A stretch of DNA of 64,000 nt from Ligustrum vulgare (taxonomy: Eukaryota; Streptophyta; Magnoliopsida; Lamiales; Oleaceae), in the NCBI GenBank assembly GCA_963555705.1, contig OY743180.1, forward strand, positions 32,520,129 to 32,584,128. Direction: 5' to 3'. The translations under genes and the position numbers were made by a program. This document shows, piece after piece, positions 33,771 through 44,715 of this stretch. The stretch's first letter is position 1; each line of letters starts with the position of its first letter. The notes beneath the pieces were generated by a model. The model saw only the letters and a program-made list of their open reading frames with translations. It was not told the DNA's origin and did not search any database.

Positions 33771-35732
33771 ATGGATCCAATTCTGGAGGAACATAATGTA
33801 GAAGCCAATAACGCAATTCCAATAGATGATGATGAAGTTGAAGGTACGAATATAGATGAGATAAGTAAGAAAGGAAATAAAAGGTCTGAGGTGTGGGATC
33901 ATTTTAAAATGGTGGGTAATGAGAAAGCTGAATGTAATTATTGTGGAAAATTGTATAAACATCATGCTAAAAATTGCGGGACTAGTACTTTATGGAATCA
34001 TATCACATTTATGCAATAAATATCCATTTATGATTTCAGACAAAAAGCAAAAAAGAATGACTAGATATAGTGTGTCTAAGACTAGTGATTTTTTTAAGGG
34101 TTTTGGTGAATGTGAACAACCTGTCAAATTTGTTCAGAAAGAAGTTAGGGAACAAATTACTAGGTACTTCGTATTGTCTGAGTCGCCCTTTAGACACATG
34201 GAAGATGAAGGGTTTCAGTCACTTACAAGATATTTTTTTCTGACTTTTGTATTTCCTTCAAGTATGACGGTGGCAAGGGACATATATCAGTTGTTCCTAA
34301 TTGAGAAGAAGAAATTGAAGAAAGAATTGAATCGACATCGTGTTTGTTTGACTACTGATTTTTGGACATCGATACAAAACATTAGTTATTTTTGTTTGAC
34401 TAGTCAGTGGGTTGACAATGATTAGTGACTTCAAAAAAGAATTAGAAGTTTCATTCAAGTTCCCAGTCATAAGGGAGATATGGTGGGAAAGGAATTGATT
34501 TCTTGTCTTAATGATTGGGGGATCAATAAAAATTTTTGTGTGACTATTGATAATGCTTCCTCGAATGATGCAGCAATATTGAGATTGAAAAGTAGTTTTC
34601 AAGAGAAGAAGAATGGTCTAGTTCTGGAATGCTTCATATGAGGTGTTGTGCTCATATACTCAATCTTATTGTTTTTGATGGCCTGAAAGATCAACGATTA
34701 ATAATGCGGTACGATATGCTAGATCTTCTCTAGCATGACTAAAAAGGTTTAAGGAAAGTTGTAAAGAAGCAAATATTGAGTCTAGAGCTTTATTATGCTT
34801 GGACGCGACAACTAGATGGAATTCCACATACCTGATGTTACAAACTGGGATGAAGTTTAGAAAGGAATTTGATGTTTTGGAAAGCGATGCAAACTATACA
34901 AAATACTTTGATGAAGAAAGGTCCGATGGGAGGAATATAAATGGACCACCAACTGATGTCGATTGGGATCAAGCAGAAGTATTTATTGGGTTTTTGAGGA
35001 CTTTTTATGATATGACTTTGAAAATTAGTGGTTCAAAGTATGTGACTTCTAATACTTTCTTTCAAGAGATATGTGAAATTCATGGGGAGTTAAAGGAATT
35101 AGCTAAAGAGCCAAGCACTTTGATGGGATCTATGGCAATTAGTATGCGGAAAAAATATGATAAGTATTGGGGAAATCTTGAGAAGTTTAATAAGTTGTTG
35201 TTCATTGCAACAATTCTTGACCCAAGATGTAAGTTGGAACTTCTTAAAGTTGGGTTTAAACTTATTTACGTTGTAGAAATTGCAAAAATGTTGTTAAAAA
35301 GAGTTGAAGACACACTTCACAAATTGTATGCATGCTATGAAGAAATGGCTACTCCACCATCAGCTCCATCAAAGGAGACTACTCAAAGTAGAAACCTAAG
35401 TCTTTCACAACCTATTTTGGGTACTTCTAAACAGATTCCTTCAATTTTTAAGGCTATACTCATGCAAATTTTCAGTATGAGAAGAATGATTTGGAAGATT
35501 ATTTATCAGACCGTTGCGAAGATTTGACAGATCCAATTTTGACATACTCCTTTGGTGGAAATTGAACTCACATAAGTACAAGATTGTCTCCCAAATTGCT
35601 AAAGATGTATTTGCAGTTCAAATATCCACAGTCGCTTCAGAGTCTGCATTTTCCACCAGTGGTCGAATTCTTGATTCCTTATTCTTGATTCCATTAGGAG
35701 TTCATTGGGTAACAAAATGGTTGAGGCTTTGA
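33771..35732 (+). pseudogene. hAT transposase, BED-finger RICESLEEPER-like, broken
   Basis: Domains occur in the right order across changing frames. BED zinc finger SEVWDHFKMVGNEKAECNYC, GTSTLWNHI (33879-34005). Catalytic-domain first aspartate in LTTDFWTS (about 34350) and second in CVTIDNASSNDAA (about 34540). Then TRWNSTYLMLQTGMKFRKEF (34810-34870), the middle RICESLEEPER-type domain to ILDPRCKLELLKVGF (35215-35260), and the dimerisation region AVQISTVASESAFSTSGRIL (about 35612-35671), which carries the third catalytic residue, E. One frameshift lies near 34000, stops near 34423 and 34639, and another shift near 35510. Known relatives are about 650-700 residues, so nearly the whole gene is present but inactive. 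Confidence 0.88.
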
Positions 35733-38232
35733 TATGCACAAATAATTGGTTAGTAGCAATGGACCTATAGTGATCCATCAATATTTAGATGAGGTAGAGG
35801 CATTGGATGACTCGAAAAAAGCTGTAGAAGGTAATATTCTTTCTATTATCGAATTTCATTCTATGCATCATTTTTCATTAATTGTTTTATATTTATTACT
35901 AGTGACCAATAAATACATTTTCTATATTTTTGTGATCATACAGAAAACGAATCATGTGTTACTACGGGGGATAATGAGCCAATTAATATCAACTAAGAGG
36001 TTAGAACTCAGTTATCTATTTTATTTGGAAGTTATGCATATCAATATTTGATATATTATTTACTTAGATAAGGTAATGGAACAATTGCTTATTGCACAGA
36101 TTGCTGCTACTTTGTTGATGAAGGGGTGAAGCTTTTGTTGTTTGAGGGGTCTACTAGTACTTTTGCTATTGAACAACTAATCTTTTGCTATTTTTTGTTG
36201 GACTAATGATGCATTTGAGCAATACAATGTAATTATAATTGTTTTTTGGCTTCATGTTTGTATTTTGAATTGGAAACAAATAGGAATGAATTTAACATCT
36301 AACATTATTAGTTCCGTTTTATCTTATATATGAACTTATGTTACCATTATATATTAGGACATGAATTAATTAATTTAACATATAAAATATGTTATATTAT
36401 GTTGACAGGGAAACCGCGAATTAAAACCGAACCAAACAGCAAAAAATTGTTTGGTTTGGTTTGGTTTGTAAAGTGAAATGGTTTAATTTGGTTTGAAAAA
36501 ATGTCAAACCACTTGAAATTGTTTGGTTTGAAAATATGCAAAAAAACCGTCCAAACTGGACCTCGTTCACCCCTACTAAATATGTTAGTCTGTCTAAAGC
36601 CGAAATCATAATGACTGGGGTTCATTAAGGTATGTGTGGGCCCACCAAGCGGGAAAAATGAAATGGATGATAATCAAAAGTTGTTATTTTTGGCCAAAAC
36701 TGGGGGAGGAATGTGTTCAATATGTAAGAGGTTCTTTAGCATGCTAAAAGCACGAGCTAATTCAAATAGCCCCCACCTAATGCATGACTCCCATTATCAG
36801 ACATTTACCATTTAAATGGTGGGCTTTGAATTTGATTGGAAAGATTTACCCACCCTCCTCCAAGCAACACGCATTCATTATAGTAGCCACAAATTTCTTC
36901 AACGGGTGGGTAGAAGTCTTCCTCTTTGGAGAAATTTCATATGAACGTATTATCAGTTTATCAGAGTTTGGAATTACGTGATCTATAGGTTTGGAATTGC
37001 TTAGATCATATTGATACATAATGAGATGTCCTTAAACAGTGAAAGTGTAAAACACTTTTTAGACGAGTTTGGGATTCAATTGGTAAACTCACCACCTTAC
37101 TACGCCTAGTCCAACGTCCAAGTAGAGTCATCAAACAAGGTGTTTAAAAATATTATCAGGAAGATGATTGATGGCAATGCTAGAAAATGACATGAATATT
37201 TAAACTAGGCTTTGTGGGCTTATAGACATCCCCTCATTCAAGTGCTAAGTTTTCTCATTTTCAACTAGTGTATGAGCTAGAAGCGATTTTGCTGATGAAA
37301 GTTAACTTTCAATCCATCAGAGTAACTTTGCAAAATGACCTAAACTGCAAAGCTTACACCGAAGCCATGGTTCATAATCCGTTACACTTAAATGAAATAA
37401 AATTGGACGTCATGGCCAAGTTAGAAACCAAAAAAAAAAAATGAAAACGACAAATTATTACAATAAGAAAGTAATAGCAAAGTCTTTTGATCAAGACGAG
37501 TTAATGTGAAAGGTCATACTGCCTATTGTTAGTAAAGACCTAAAGTTTGGAAAATGGTCATCCAATTGGAAAGGGCCATATAATGTAAAGGTTGCCTTAT
37601 CCAATTGAGCTTATCACTTAAAAGATTTAGATGACACATTGTATATTAGAGCGTTTAATGGAAAACACTTAAAGAAATATGTTCCTTCCATATGGGAATG
37701 TAAACAAGTTTGTGCTAATTAGGATAAAACGTCCAAAGAAAAAACAAATAGCTCAAATAAAACAATAAGGGCTTGAATAAAATGCTTCATTTCATTGAGT
37801 GAATCAAGGGAACTACAGTTACAAAAAAGTAGAAAGAAAAAGTCATGATCAAACAAGTCCTAGTCAAATAATTTCTCCAAGACATTGTGCATGGAATTCA
37901 TTACATCTTCCTAATCATCACATAGTTGGGAGTCTGTAGAATCTACATCAGTTATAACCGTGTCAGTACTGTTTAGGCTCCTCTCCTTGTACCTAGCCAT
38001 CTTAACCTTAACATGCTCAACCTTGATCAGCAGTGTGCATTTTTACATCTTTGTGTACCTTAAACTCATCCAATTGCTCTAGATGTTCATGAATCTGTGC
38101 TGCTGACTCATCAACCTGGAATCCTCAGTCATAACTTGGGAAGCCAAATCATCCCGAGAGGAATTCCGAGAGTCAAGTTCCATACTAAAAAGTTCCTTCT
38201 CCACCATATTAGATAAAATCTAACCCTCCGAG

Positions 38233-39011
38233 TGACGTGATCCAAGGTAGGAGGTCAAAGGAGAAATCAAGCTATAGGAAACGCAACTACAATCTACATT
38301 GAAAAATGAGCAAGTTTCATGTTGGGCCCGAGTCGAGATTCAAGTTGGACCAAGTCACTTTGAAGGATGGAAAATTAGTGTAGCCGGAACCACTACACGA
38401 TCGCGTGAGGCAAAAACAAGCACGATTGCGCGACATCATCAAAAATTCACCCCGAGAGTTCTAGGCGTCTCCACGCGATTGCAACCGGTCTACTTGATCA
38501 ATCGCGTTGTTGAAGCGAAACTGAATTTTCGCAATTTTTGTTTAATTTCTATTTTAATTTATTTAATAATTCTATTTTGAAACCCTAGTGTGGCAAGGTT
38601 AGTTTTAGATGCATTTTTACCTTATATTATTTTTTCTTTCATTGTTAAACAATTAACTTTGACATTGATATTGAATTGAGAGTCTTTTTCTTGGAAATGT
38701 TGAGTTTTCCCTTTTCTTATTCTTAAAGAACAATATTGAACATATCAAATATTCTTGAATATTTGTGGCATTCCAACAGAACTTATCAAGAAAATGACAT
38801 CCCTTGTGGCGTTCCACAACTTTGGTTATTCATTTCGCATTGTCGATTCATCGTGTCGTGATTGTTGGTTCAAGGTCCTATCGTCTAATCTATCGATTTT
38901 TTTCCATTACTTTTATTCTTGGTTCTTGTTATTTTTGCTGAATTTAGATCTTTCCTATCGTTTGTTGTTTATTTCGAGTTCTTTGCAATGTAACCAAAAG
39001 GAACTGCACCA
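38233..39011 (+). repeat. 5' LTR of the TR-GAG-like element
   Basis: Aligned with the 3' LTR throughout. It contains CGATCGCG-type palindromes (38398, 38420, 38478, 38504), then the R/U5-like block 'cttatcaagaaaatgacatc' with 'cttgtggcgttccacaac'. The end GCACCA corresponds to GCATCA in the partner copy. Confidence 0.88.
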
Positions 39012-39422
39012 AGTTTTATCAAAGCTTGGATCTAAATTTAGTTCTTGATATTTCTTAATTTTTCTTGGTTTTCTTGTTCTTCGTGTTCTTCGTGCCTTCA
39101 TAATTTTTCCAGTCTTTGATCCATATAAAAATCCAATAAAAATTTCAAAAGTGCTTATTTTATTCAATTCTTATCCGAGTTCAATTCCGTTTGTTTTACC
39201 GTGTTCGTAGTTGAGTTTCGGATTTAAAATAAATCCAAGAATTCCTTAAAATTCTTGGAAATATTTCTAAAAAATTCTTAATTATCTATTTTCTTGGTCT
39301 TCTTCGTGTCTTCAATTTTTTCTAATTCCTGAATTTTTGATTGGCTCTTTTGGGTACTTGAAAAGGGATTTAGAGTGATACACGAGTGAAAATAATTTTG
39401 CGAGGAATTTTATCACCTTTTC

Positions 39423-40580
39423 TTGTTATTAAACATAACTCGTAGGGAAAAATCTTCATCATCTTCATTACTAAGTGACGACCTGAAAATTAAGCTGATA
39501 GAAGCCATGAAAGCACAAGTTGATAAATTCTTAGCTAGGATGGATGAAAGAGATGTAGTTATTACAAAATTTCTAAAAGAGCAATCCCGGACAGATTTTA
39601 TGGCTAGGAGAGATAAAAGGCATGCACTTGATACTAGGTTTAGAGATGGAGTTGATGAAAGCGCGTTGAAGTGAAAGGAGGAAGCAAGATCATATCCGGG
39701 ATCCTATCCTACATCATGATCAAAACAGGAGGGTAGTGGTAAATTGATTCTGATTCCAAACCTCCTAAGGATAGAAATACTAAATGCTTTAAGTGTTTGG
39801 ATTTAGGTCACATTGCACTTCAATGTCCACATAAAAAGGTGATGGTTGGTTGTGATGGGAAGGTTGTTTCAAAGAGTGAAAATAAAGTTGAGAAAATGCA
39901 TAAGTTAAAGAATGCTTGTGATAGTGATATGGGACTTCTCTGGAGCTTCATCTTGACCTTTGAAAACTCCAGCTGAAAGTGAACAATGCAATAAGTCAGT
40001 CCAACGATCTTGAATAGATTTGACCCACTTTTACATTACTCAACAAAATAACTATAAGCTATTTATACTTCCGCTAGGAGAACCTTTTCTAAGAGAAATG
40101 ATAGAGCTGGTTAACTACTCTCTTTAAGAGAGAGAAGTCCTATTTTAGTGCATATGATATGCTTTCTAGAAAAATGAAATTAATAGGCGATCTCGTAGCA
40201 ATATGTGTAAGGAGAATGATGTGGGAGGGCAATGAGATAACATTTTTAGTACTAGGTGCTTCTTAGATAATAAGGTTTTTAGTTTGGTGATTGATAGAGG
40301 AAGTTGCACCAACATGGCTAGTACTACCTTAGTAGAGAAATTGGGGTTGCCTTTGATCAAACATCCTAATCCTTATAAATTACGGTGGTTGACTGAATCT
40401 GGGAAGTTAAGGTGAACAAATAGGTTAGGATAAATTTTTCTATTAGTGGATATAATGATGAGGTAGTATGTGATGTAGTTCCTATGCATGTTGGACATAT
40501 ATTGTTGAGGAGGTCATGGCAACATGATAGGGCGATGCTCCATGATGGGTCTAAAAATTGATATAGCTTGGTGAAAGGTG
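39423..40580 (+). pseudogene. Gag zinc knuckle and aspartic-protease remnant
   Basis: Frame 39423-39674 resembles the variable gag part (helical, charged: KIKLIEAMKAQVDKFLARMD). A CCHC knuckle follows in another frame near 39783-39835: CFKCLDLGHIALQCP, which fits C-x2-C-x4-H-x4-C exactly. A retropepsin follows near 40260-40560, with VIDRGSCTNMAS (the usual active-site DSG or DGG has become DRG) and then KLRWLTESGKL, a damaged 'HILLGRPWQHDR' equivalent and HDGSKN. No reverse transcriptase, RNase H or integrase lies before the 3' LTR. Several stops interrupt the frame. Confidence 0.8.
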
Positions 40581-40646
40581 GAAGAAAGTTCACTCTTGTT
40601 CCTTTATCACCAATGGAAGCCCATGAAGATAAATTGAAATTAAAGA

Positions 40647-41054
40647 GTGAGTTTGAGGGAAAAAGTAAGAGGGTTGAGGCCACGCCTCAGAAAAAGAGAG
40701 GTAGATAAAATTGAAAAAAAGAGGGTTGAGGCCATGACCTCAGAAAAAGGAGAGGGAGTGAAAGTTGAAAAAAAGAGAGTTGGAATCCAAACCTCAGAAA
40801 GTGGAGAGAATGAGTGCAGGGTGAAAAAGAAAAGAAAGTCCACCATAAAAATGAGTTTATTTGCACAATGGTTGATGTACAAGGATCCATACCTTACACT
40901 TAACCAATCTAACAAACCCCTCTCTAGTTTGGTTAATTCTATTTTGCAGATACCAAAATCAAATCATAAATTTGAAGCCGAGAAGAAAGTTACTTCAAGG
41001 AAGAATAGCCCAGAAGGTCGAAGGACAACTCGAAGCACAAGCATGTTCCCATAG
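40647..41054 (+). CDS. Basic repeat-containing frame in the element interior
   Basis: A 135-codon open frame following the protease remnant. It carries two or three repeats of the theme KKRVEAMTSEKGEGVKVE / KKRVGIQTSESGENE and is strongly charged (K, E, R). It probably continues the gag-protease polyprotein linker region rather than being an independent gene. Coding status is uncertain. Confidence 0.3.
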   Translation: MSLREKVRGLRPRLRKREVDKIEKKRVEAMTSEKGEGVKVEKKRVGIQTSESGENECRVKKKRKSTIKMSLFAQWLMYKDPYLTLNQSNKPLSSLVNSILQIPKSNHKFEAEKKVTSRKNSPEGRRTTRSTSMFP

Positions 41055-41130
41055 CCAACAATTGCAGAAGTTTCAAGAAGATTGGGCAAGTTGCAAATTC
41101 GAGGTCGAATCCTTTTCAAGAGAGGGGGGA

Positions 41131-41912
41131 TGATGTGATCTAAGGTAGGAGATCAAAGGAGAAATCAAGCTACAGGCGATACAATGACAATCTACATGAA
41201 AAAAATGAGCAAGTGTCATGTTAGGCCCGAGTCGAGATTCAAGTCTGACCAAGTCACTTCGAAGGATGGAAAATTGGTGCAGTTGGAACCACTACACAAT
41301 CACATGAGGCAAAACAGGCATGATCGCACGGCATAGTAAAAAATTCACCCGAGAGTTTTAGGTGTCTCCACGCAATCGTTACCGATTTGTCTGCGCGATC
41401 GCGCGGTTGAAGCGGAATAGAATTTTCGCTATTTTTGTTTAATTTTCTGTTTTAATTTATTTAATAATTCTATTTTGAAACCCTAGTGTGACTAGGTTAG
41501 TTTTAGATGCATTTTAACCTTATATTATGTTTTGTTTTCATTGTTGAACAATTAACTTTGACATTGATATTAAATTGAGAGTTTTTCTCTTGGAAAGGTT
41601 GAGTTTTCCCTTTTCATGTTCTTCAAGAACATCTTTGAACTTATCAAATATTCTTGAATATTTGTGGCATTCCAACCAGAACTTATCAAGGAAATTGACA
41701 TCCCTTGTGGCATTCAACAACTTTAGTTCTTCATTCCGCATCGTCGATTCATCGCGTCGTGGTTGTTGGGTCAAGGTCCTATCTTCTAATCTATTGTTTC
41801 TTCTCCATTTTTTTCATTCTTAGTTCTTGTTATTTTTGCTGAATTTAGATCTTTCCTATCGTTTGTTGTTTATTCTGCGTTCTTTGTGCGTTTCCCTAAG
41901 GGAATTGCATCA
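41131..41912 (+). repeat. 3' LTR of the TR-GAG-like element
   Basis: Starts TGATGTGATC directly after the purine tract and ends TTGCATCA directly before the CCGAG duplication. It carries CGATCGCG-type motifs at 41396-41408 ('gcgcgatcgcgcgg') and decayed ones at 41296 and 41325. Confidence 0.9.
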
Positions 41913-42593
41913 CCGAGCCTTAAGTTGATTAGACTTTTCAATAATGAGGGAGATTTTCTCTCTGATATTTTGAAGCATAGTCTCCATACTAGCAGAAATA
42001 TGCAGAATAGGTGAAGATAGAAATTGAATGAGATTGGAAGAGGCTTTAGTCATCTTCTCCATATGTTTCGGCTATGTATGTCTAGATCCAGGAGCGATAT
42101 ATATATGTGTATACTATGTCCTTTAGTGCAGCTATTTTCAAATGATTAGGCGCTTGGGAAATTTATGGTGGAGGAGAAGATAACTTTAGGGACTGATAAG
42201 TGTATTTTATACACTTATTTGTACGTCTAAATTAGAATAAATTATTATCGTTTTAGAATATATGCTATTTAATTTGTGTTTATTTGTTTACTTTGTAGAA
42301 AATATCCCAAAAGGCGAAGAATGAAGCAATTAGTGGAAAAATGACACAATTGGATGTTAATTGGAGCTAAATTGGACAAGTGAGGAGTTTGTGACAACAA
42401 CCGGGAAACATACTTGGTGCCAAAGTGACTAAATCAGGAATTGGAGGACCTAATTAAAGGATTTAATAGCTTATTTGAGCAATTCGAGAAGAATATAAAG
42501 TTTGGGGACTAAATCGCAACAATTGAAAGTTGGGGATTGAAGGTGCAATTAAAAGTCAGGGACCAACTTACACAGCCAAGAAAAGATAGAAGT

Positions 42594-43606
42594 TGATGTG
42601 ATCCGGACCAGGCATCGAAGGGTAAATTCGAGCCATCGACAATATGATAGTGATCTACGTGCAAAACGGAGCAAGTTCCGTGTTGGGGTCGAGCCGAGAA
42701 GAGGGACGGATCGAGCCGAATCGAGTAAAAGAAATTATTTATGCAGAAATTCCATTACGACCGTAATGGATGACCTTCACGGCCGTAACCCATGTATTCA
42801 CGGCCGTAAATCTTACAATCACGGCCGTAATCAATTAACGAGGAAAAATGAAGATTTTCTGCAGAAGGAGGCTTACGGTCGTAAGCCTGGAAGTTACGGC
42901 CGTAACGTTCAAAAAAGGGAAACTTCACGGCCGTAAGAAATTCGTCACGGCCGTAACTCATAAAACAATTTTGGACCAGAGAAAGCTTTACGGCCGTAAA
43001 AGTATTCTTCACGGCCGTAAATGAGGAGCAGGCCAGATTTTGCGGATTTGTAATTATTTTGTTTCCTTTTATTATTTTAGGTTATTTTCTTATTTTAGAA
43101 TTTTAGCATAATTAGAATTCTATTTTGAGTAAATTAGATGCTAGGTTATTTTGCTTATTTATACGCTTTTCAATTCATTGTAAAAACAGACAAGATTGAT
43201 TTTGAGATTAATATAGTTGAGAGAGTTTTCTCCAATTGAAAGGTTGAGGAGTCCCTTTTGTGTTCTTCAAGAACAAATCCGACCTATCAAATATTGTGGA
43301 AATATTTGTGGCGTTGTACTTATCAAATATTCGCGAGAATATTTGTGGCGTGTCCGATTAGAATCTTATCAAGGAAATTGACAAGTCCTTGTGGTGTTTC
43401 GAAAACCTTGGATCTCGATTCCGCATCGTCAATTTCTTGCGTCGTGAATCTTGGGTCAAGGTCCTATCGTCAATCTATCTTTTAATTTCTGTTCATTTAT
43501 TCGTGTTCTTGTTATTTTCGAGTCAGATCTGATCTAGATCTTTCCTAGGGTTTTAAATTTCGTTATTCCGCGTTTTCGACGAGATTCCACGACCGGGATC
43601 GCGTCA
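42594..43606 (+). mobile_element. Solo LTR (family A), 1,013 bp, TSD GAAGT
   Basis: Starts TGATGTGATCCGGACC, ends GGGATCGCGTCA, and is flanked by exact GAAGT repeats at 42589-42593 and 43607-43611. The start matches the LTR starts at 38233 and 41131, and the 'cttatcaaggaaattgacaa', 'gcatcgtcaatttcttgcgt' and 'gggtcaaggtcctatcgtc' blocks match all family A LTRs. In place of the CGATCGCG motifs it has a dense cluster of TTACGGCCGTAA palindromes. Confidence 0.93.
42753..43021. repeat. Cluster of ten TTACGGCCGTAA-type palindromes
   Basis: Ten copies of (T)TACGGCCGTAA or TCACGGCCGTAA, allowing one change, lie at about 42753, 42777, 42798, 42819, 42872, 42893, 42924, 42943, 42986 and 43009. The spacing is irregular, 19-53 bp. 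The DNA between them is not repeated, so this is a site array rather than an ordinary tandem repeat. Confidence 0.95.
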
Positions 43607-44715
43607 GAAGTCGCGATCGCTTGATACATACCACGCGATCGCGAGATGGTGTGAATTTATGACCCGAGAGTTAAAGACGTAACCACGCGATCGCTAGGGT
43701 ATTAGCCAAGCGATCTCGCGCTTATCCGGCTGGGCCGACTGTGGGCTTTTTCTCGCGATTTTCAACTGAATTCTCTCTTTCTTGACCTAGGTTTCTCCAC
43801 AAACTATATATACAACACATGAGGCACGAAATCTGAACCTTTGCCTCTCCATAGAACAAGCCACAACAGAGATTTCAATTCAAATTCTTGGAGATTCAAG
43901 CATCGCAGAGGGGCGTGAATTGAAGATACTTGAAGAATTGATAATCGGTACAATCTTTCCATTCTCCTTTGTTATTTTCAATGAACGTTTTATTTTCTTG
44001 TTTTTGTTCTTTAATCAAGATGTGTAACTAAATTCTATGTTGGGATGAACGATATAGCCTAGTTAATTATTTTAATTCCATATTCCTTGTTTTAACGCTT
44101 CAATGCATGTGTTGATTTATTATTGTGTTTAATACGTGAATGAACTGGCCACTCTTTCATGATTTCATGTTTTATTTTCATAATCCGAGAGGTGAGTTAA
44201 TAACATAGATTTAGGTAATAAATCCGGTAATTGAACGAGAGATAGAGATATACTCTTGTTATTATTGCGGTCGTGTGTGAATTCTCGTGTGTAATACATC
44301 TAGATAAGGAATATTCGGACCCACTGTAGAGATACAATGTTGACTTATTTAGGTAGGATTAATTTAAACTCGAGAGAGGAATCTCAATTTGAATTAGTGA
44401 ATTCGATCGAACGCATATTTAGAAAATAGAACCATGAATTGGAATTGATTTAATTGACTAGGTGAACTCGTGAATCCCAACTACTTTACAATTTTATTTG
44501 AAAACATAACATTTCTGCAATTTTAAATTCTTTACATTAATTTATTAGTTTAATTTAAATTCACAAATTCTCTTTTTCTGTTCAAATAAAGTTTAGAGCT
44601 GACATATTTCGGTACTTAGTAAACAGTCATCGTGGGAACGATCACTCGACTCAAAAGTCACTTTATTACTTGATTGCGATATCGTATACTTGCAATTTTA
44701 CATAACAACAGGGAC

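Larger units (their letters stand above)
32718..36575 (+). mobile_element. hAT (Ac-like) transposon, 3,858 bp, TSD CTAAATAT
   Basis: The left end TAGGGCTGCAC and the reverse-complemented right end TAGGGGTGAAC form short inverted repeats. CTAAATAT is exactly duplicated at 32710-32717 and 36576-36583. Both subterminal regions are crowded with AACCG, AACCAAACCG and GGTTTGG hexamer-type motifs (32735-32880; 36415-36560), as in Ac-like elements. It encodes a decayed BED-finger hAT transposase. It landed inside the integrase frame of the Tat remnant. Confidence 0.93.
32606..37700 (+). pseudogene. Tat-lineage gypsy integrase, split by a hAT element
   Basis: The left part (32620-32717) reads FNFMLLDDVVYKKCPNNKLL. 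After removal of the hAT element 32718-36575 the frame resumes with the VCGPTK and 'CYFWPKL' equivalents of the integrase zinc-finger region (36600-36710). It continues with PFKWWALNLIGKIYPPSSKQ, AFIIVATNFFNGWVEV (36784-36930), FLDEFGIQLVNSPPYYA (about 37060-37105) and the tail near LEDTLYIRAFNGKHLKKY (37620-37680). This is the order of a gypsy integrase whose 'KIYPPSSKQH' signature is typical of Tat/Retand-type elements. Frameshifts and stops make it non-functional. It is followed on the opposite strand by a plant-mobile-domain-like frame, as in Tat elements with an antisense extra gene. Confidence 0.78.
38233..41912 (+). mobile_element. Gag-protease-only LTR retrotransposon, TSD CCGAG
   Basis: The 5' LTR 38233-39011 (starts TGACGTGATCCAAGG) and 3' LTR 41131-41912 (starts TGATGTGATCTAAGG, ends GCATCA) are of similar length (779 and 782 bp), and I estimate identity in the upper 80s percent by eye. 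CCGAG is exactly duplicated at 38228-38232 and 41913-41917. Downstream of the 5' LTR, 'ttttatcaaagcttggatc' is a decayed tRNA-Met primer site (compare TGGTATCAGAGC). The polypurine tract AGAGAGGGGGGA abuts the 3' LTR. The 2.1-kb interior holds only gag and protease remnants, so it is a complete non-autonomous (TR-GAG-like) insertion. It lies within the antisense PMD frame. Confidence 0.92.
42194..44710 (+). mobile_element. Solo LTR (Tat-like end), TSD GGGAC, with nested LTR
   Basis: Starts TGATAAGTGTATTTTATACA, ends ATAACAACA, and has exact 5-bp duplications GGGAC at 42189-42193 and 44711-44715. Its right part resembles, in reverse orientation, the LTR fragment at 60409-60905 (shared 'ctttattacttg' and 'cgata' blocks). 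Removing the nested solo LTR 42594-43606 leaves about 1.5 kb. It contains GCGATCGC palindromes at 43612-43735. Solo LTRs arise by recombination between the two LTRs of a full element. It lies inside the antisense PMD frame. Confidence 0.88.

Noticed and set aside
42598..43012. Open frames translating to repeated GRN/YGR motifs on both strands
   Set aside because: These arise from the palindrome cluster, which reads similarly on both strands; there is no sign of a protein-coding unit.
42753..43021. CRISPR-like array (short palindromic repeats with unique spacers)
   Set aside because: The repeats are only 10-12 bp, spacers vary from about 7 to 40 bp, and the context is a plant LTR with target duplications; no cas genes.
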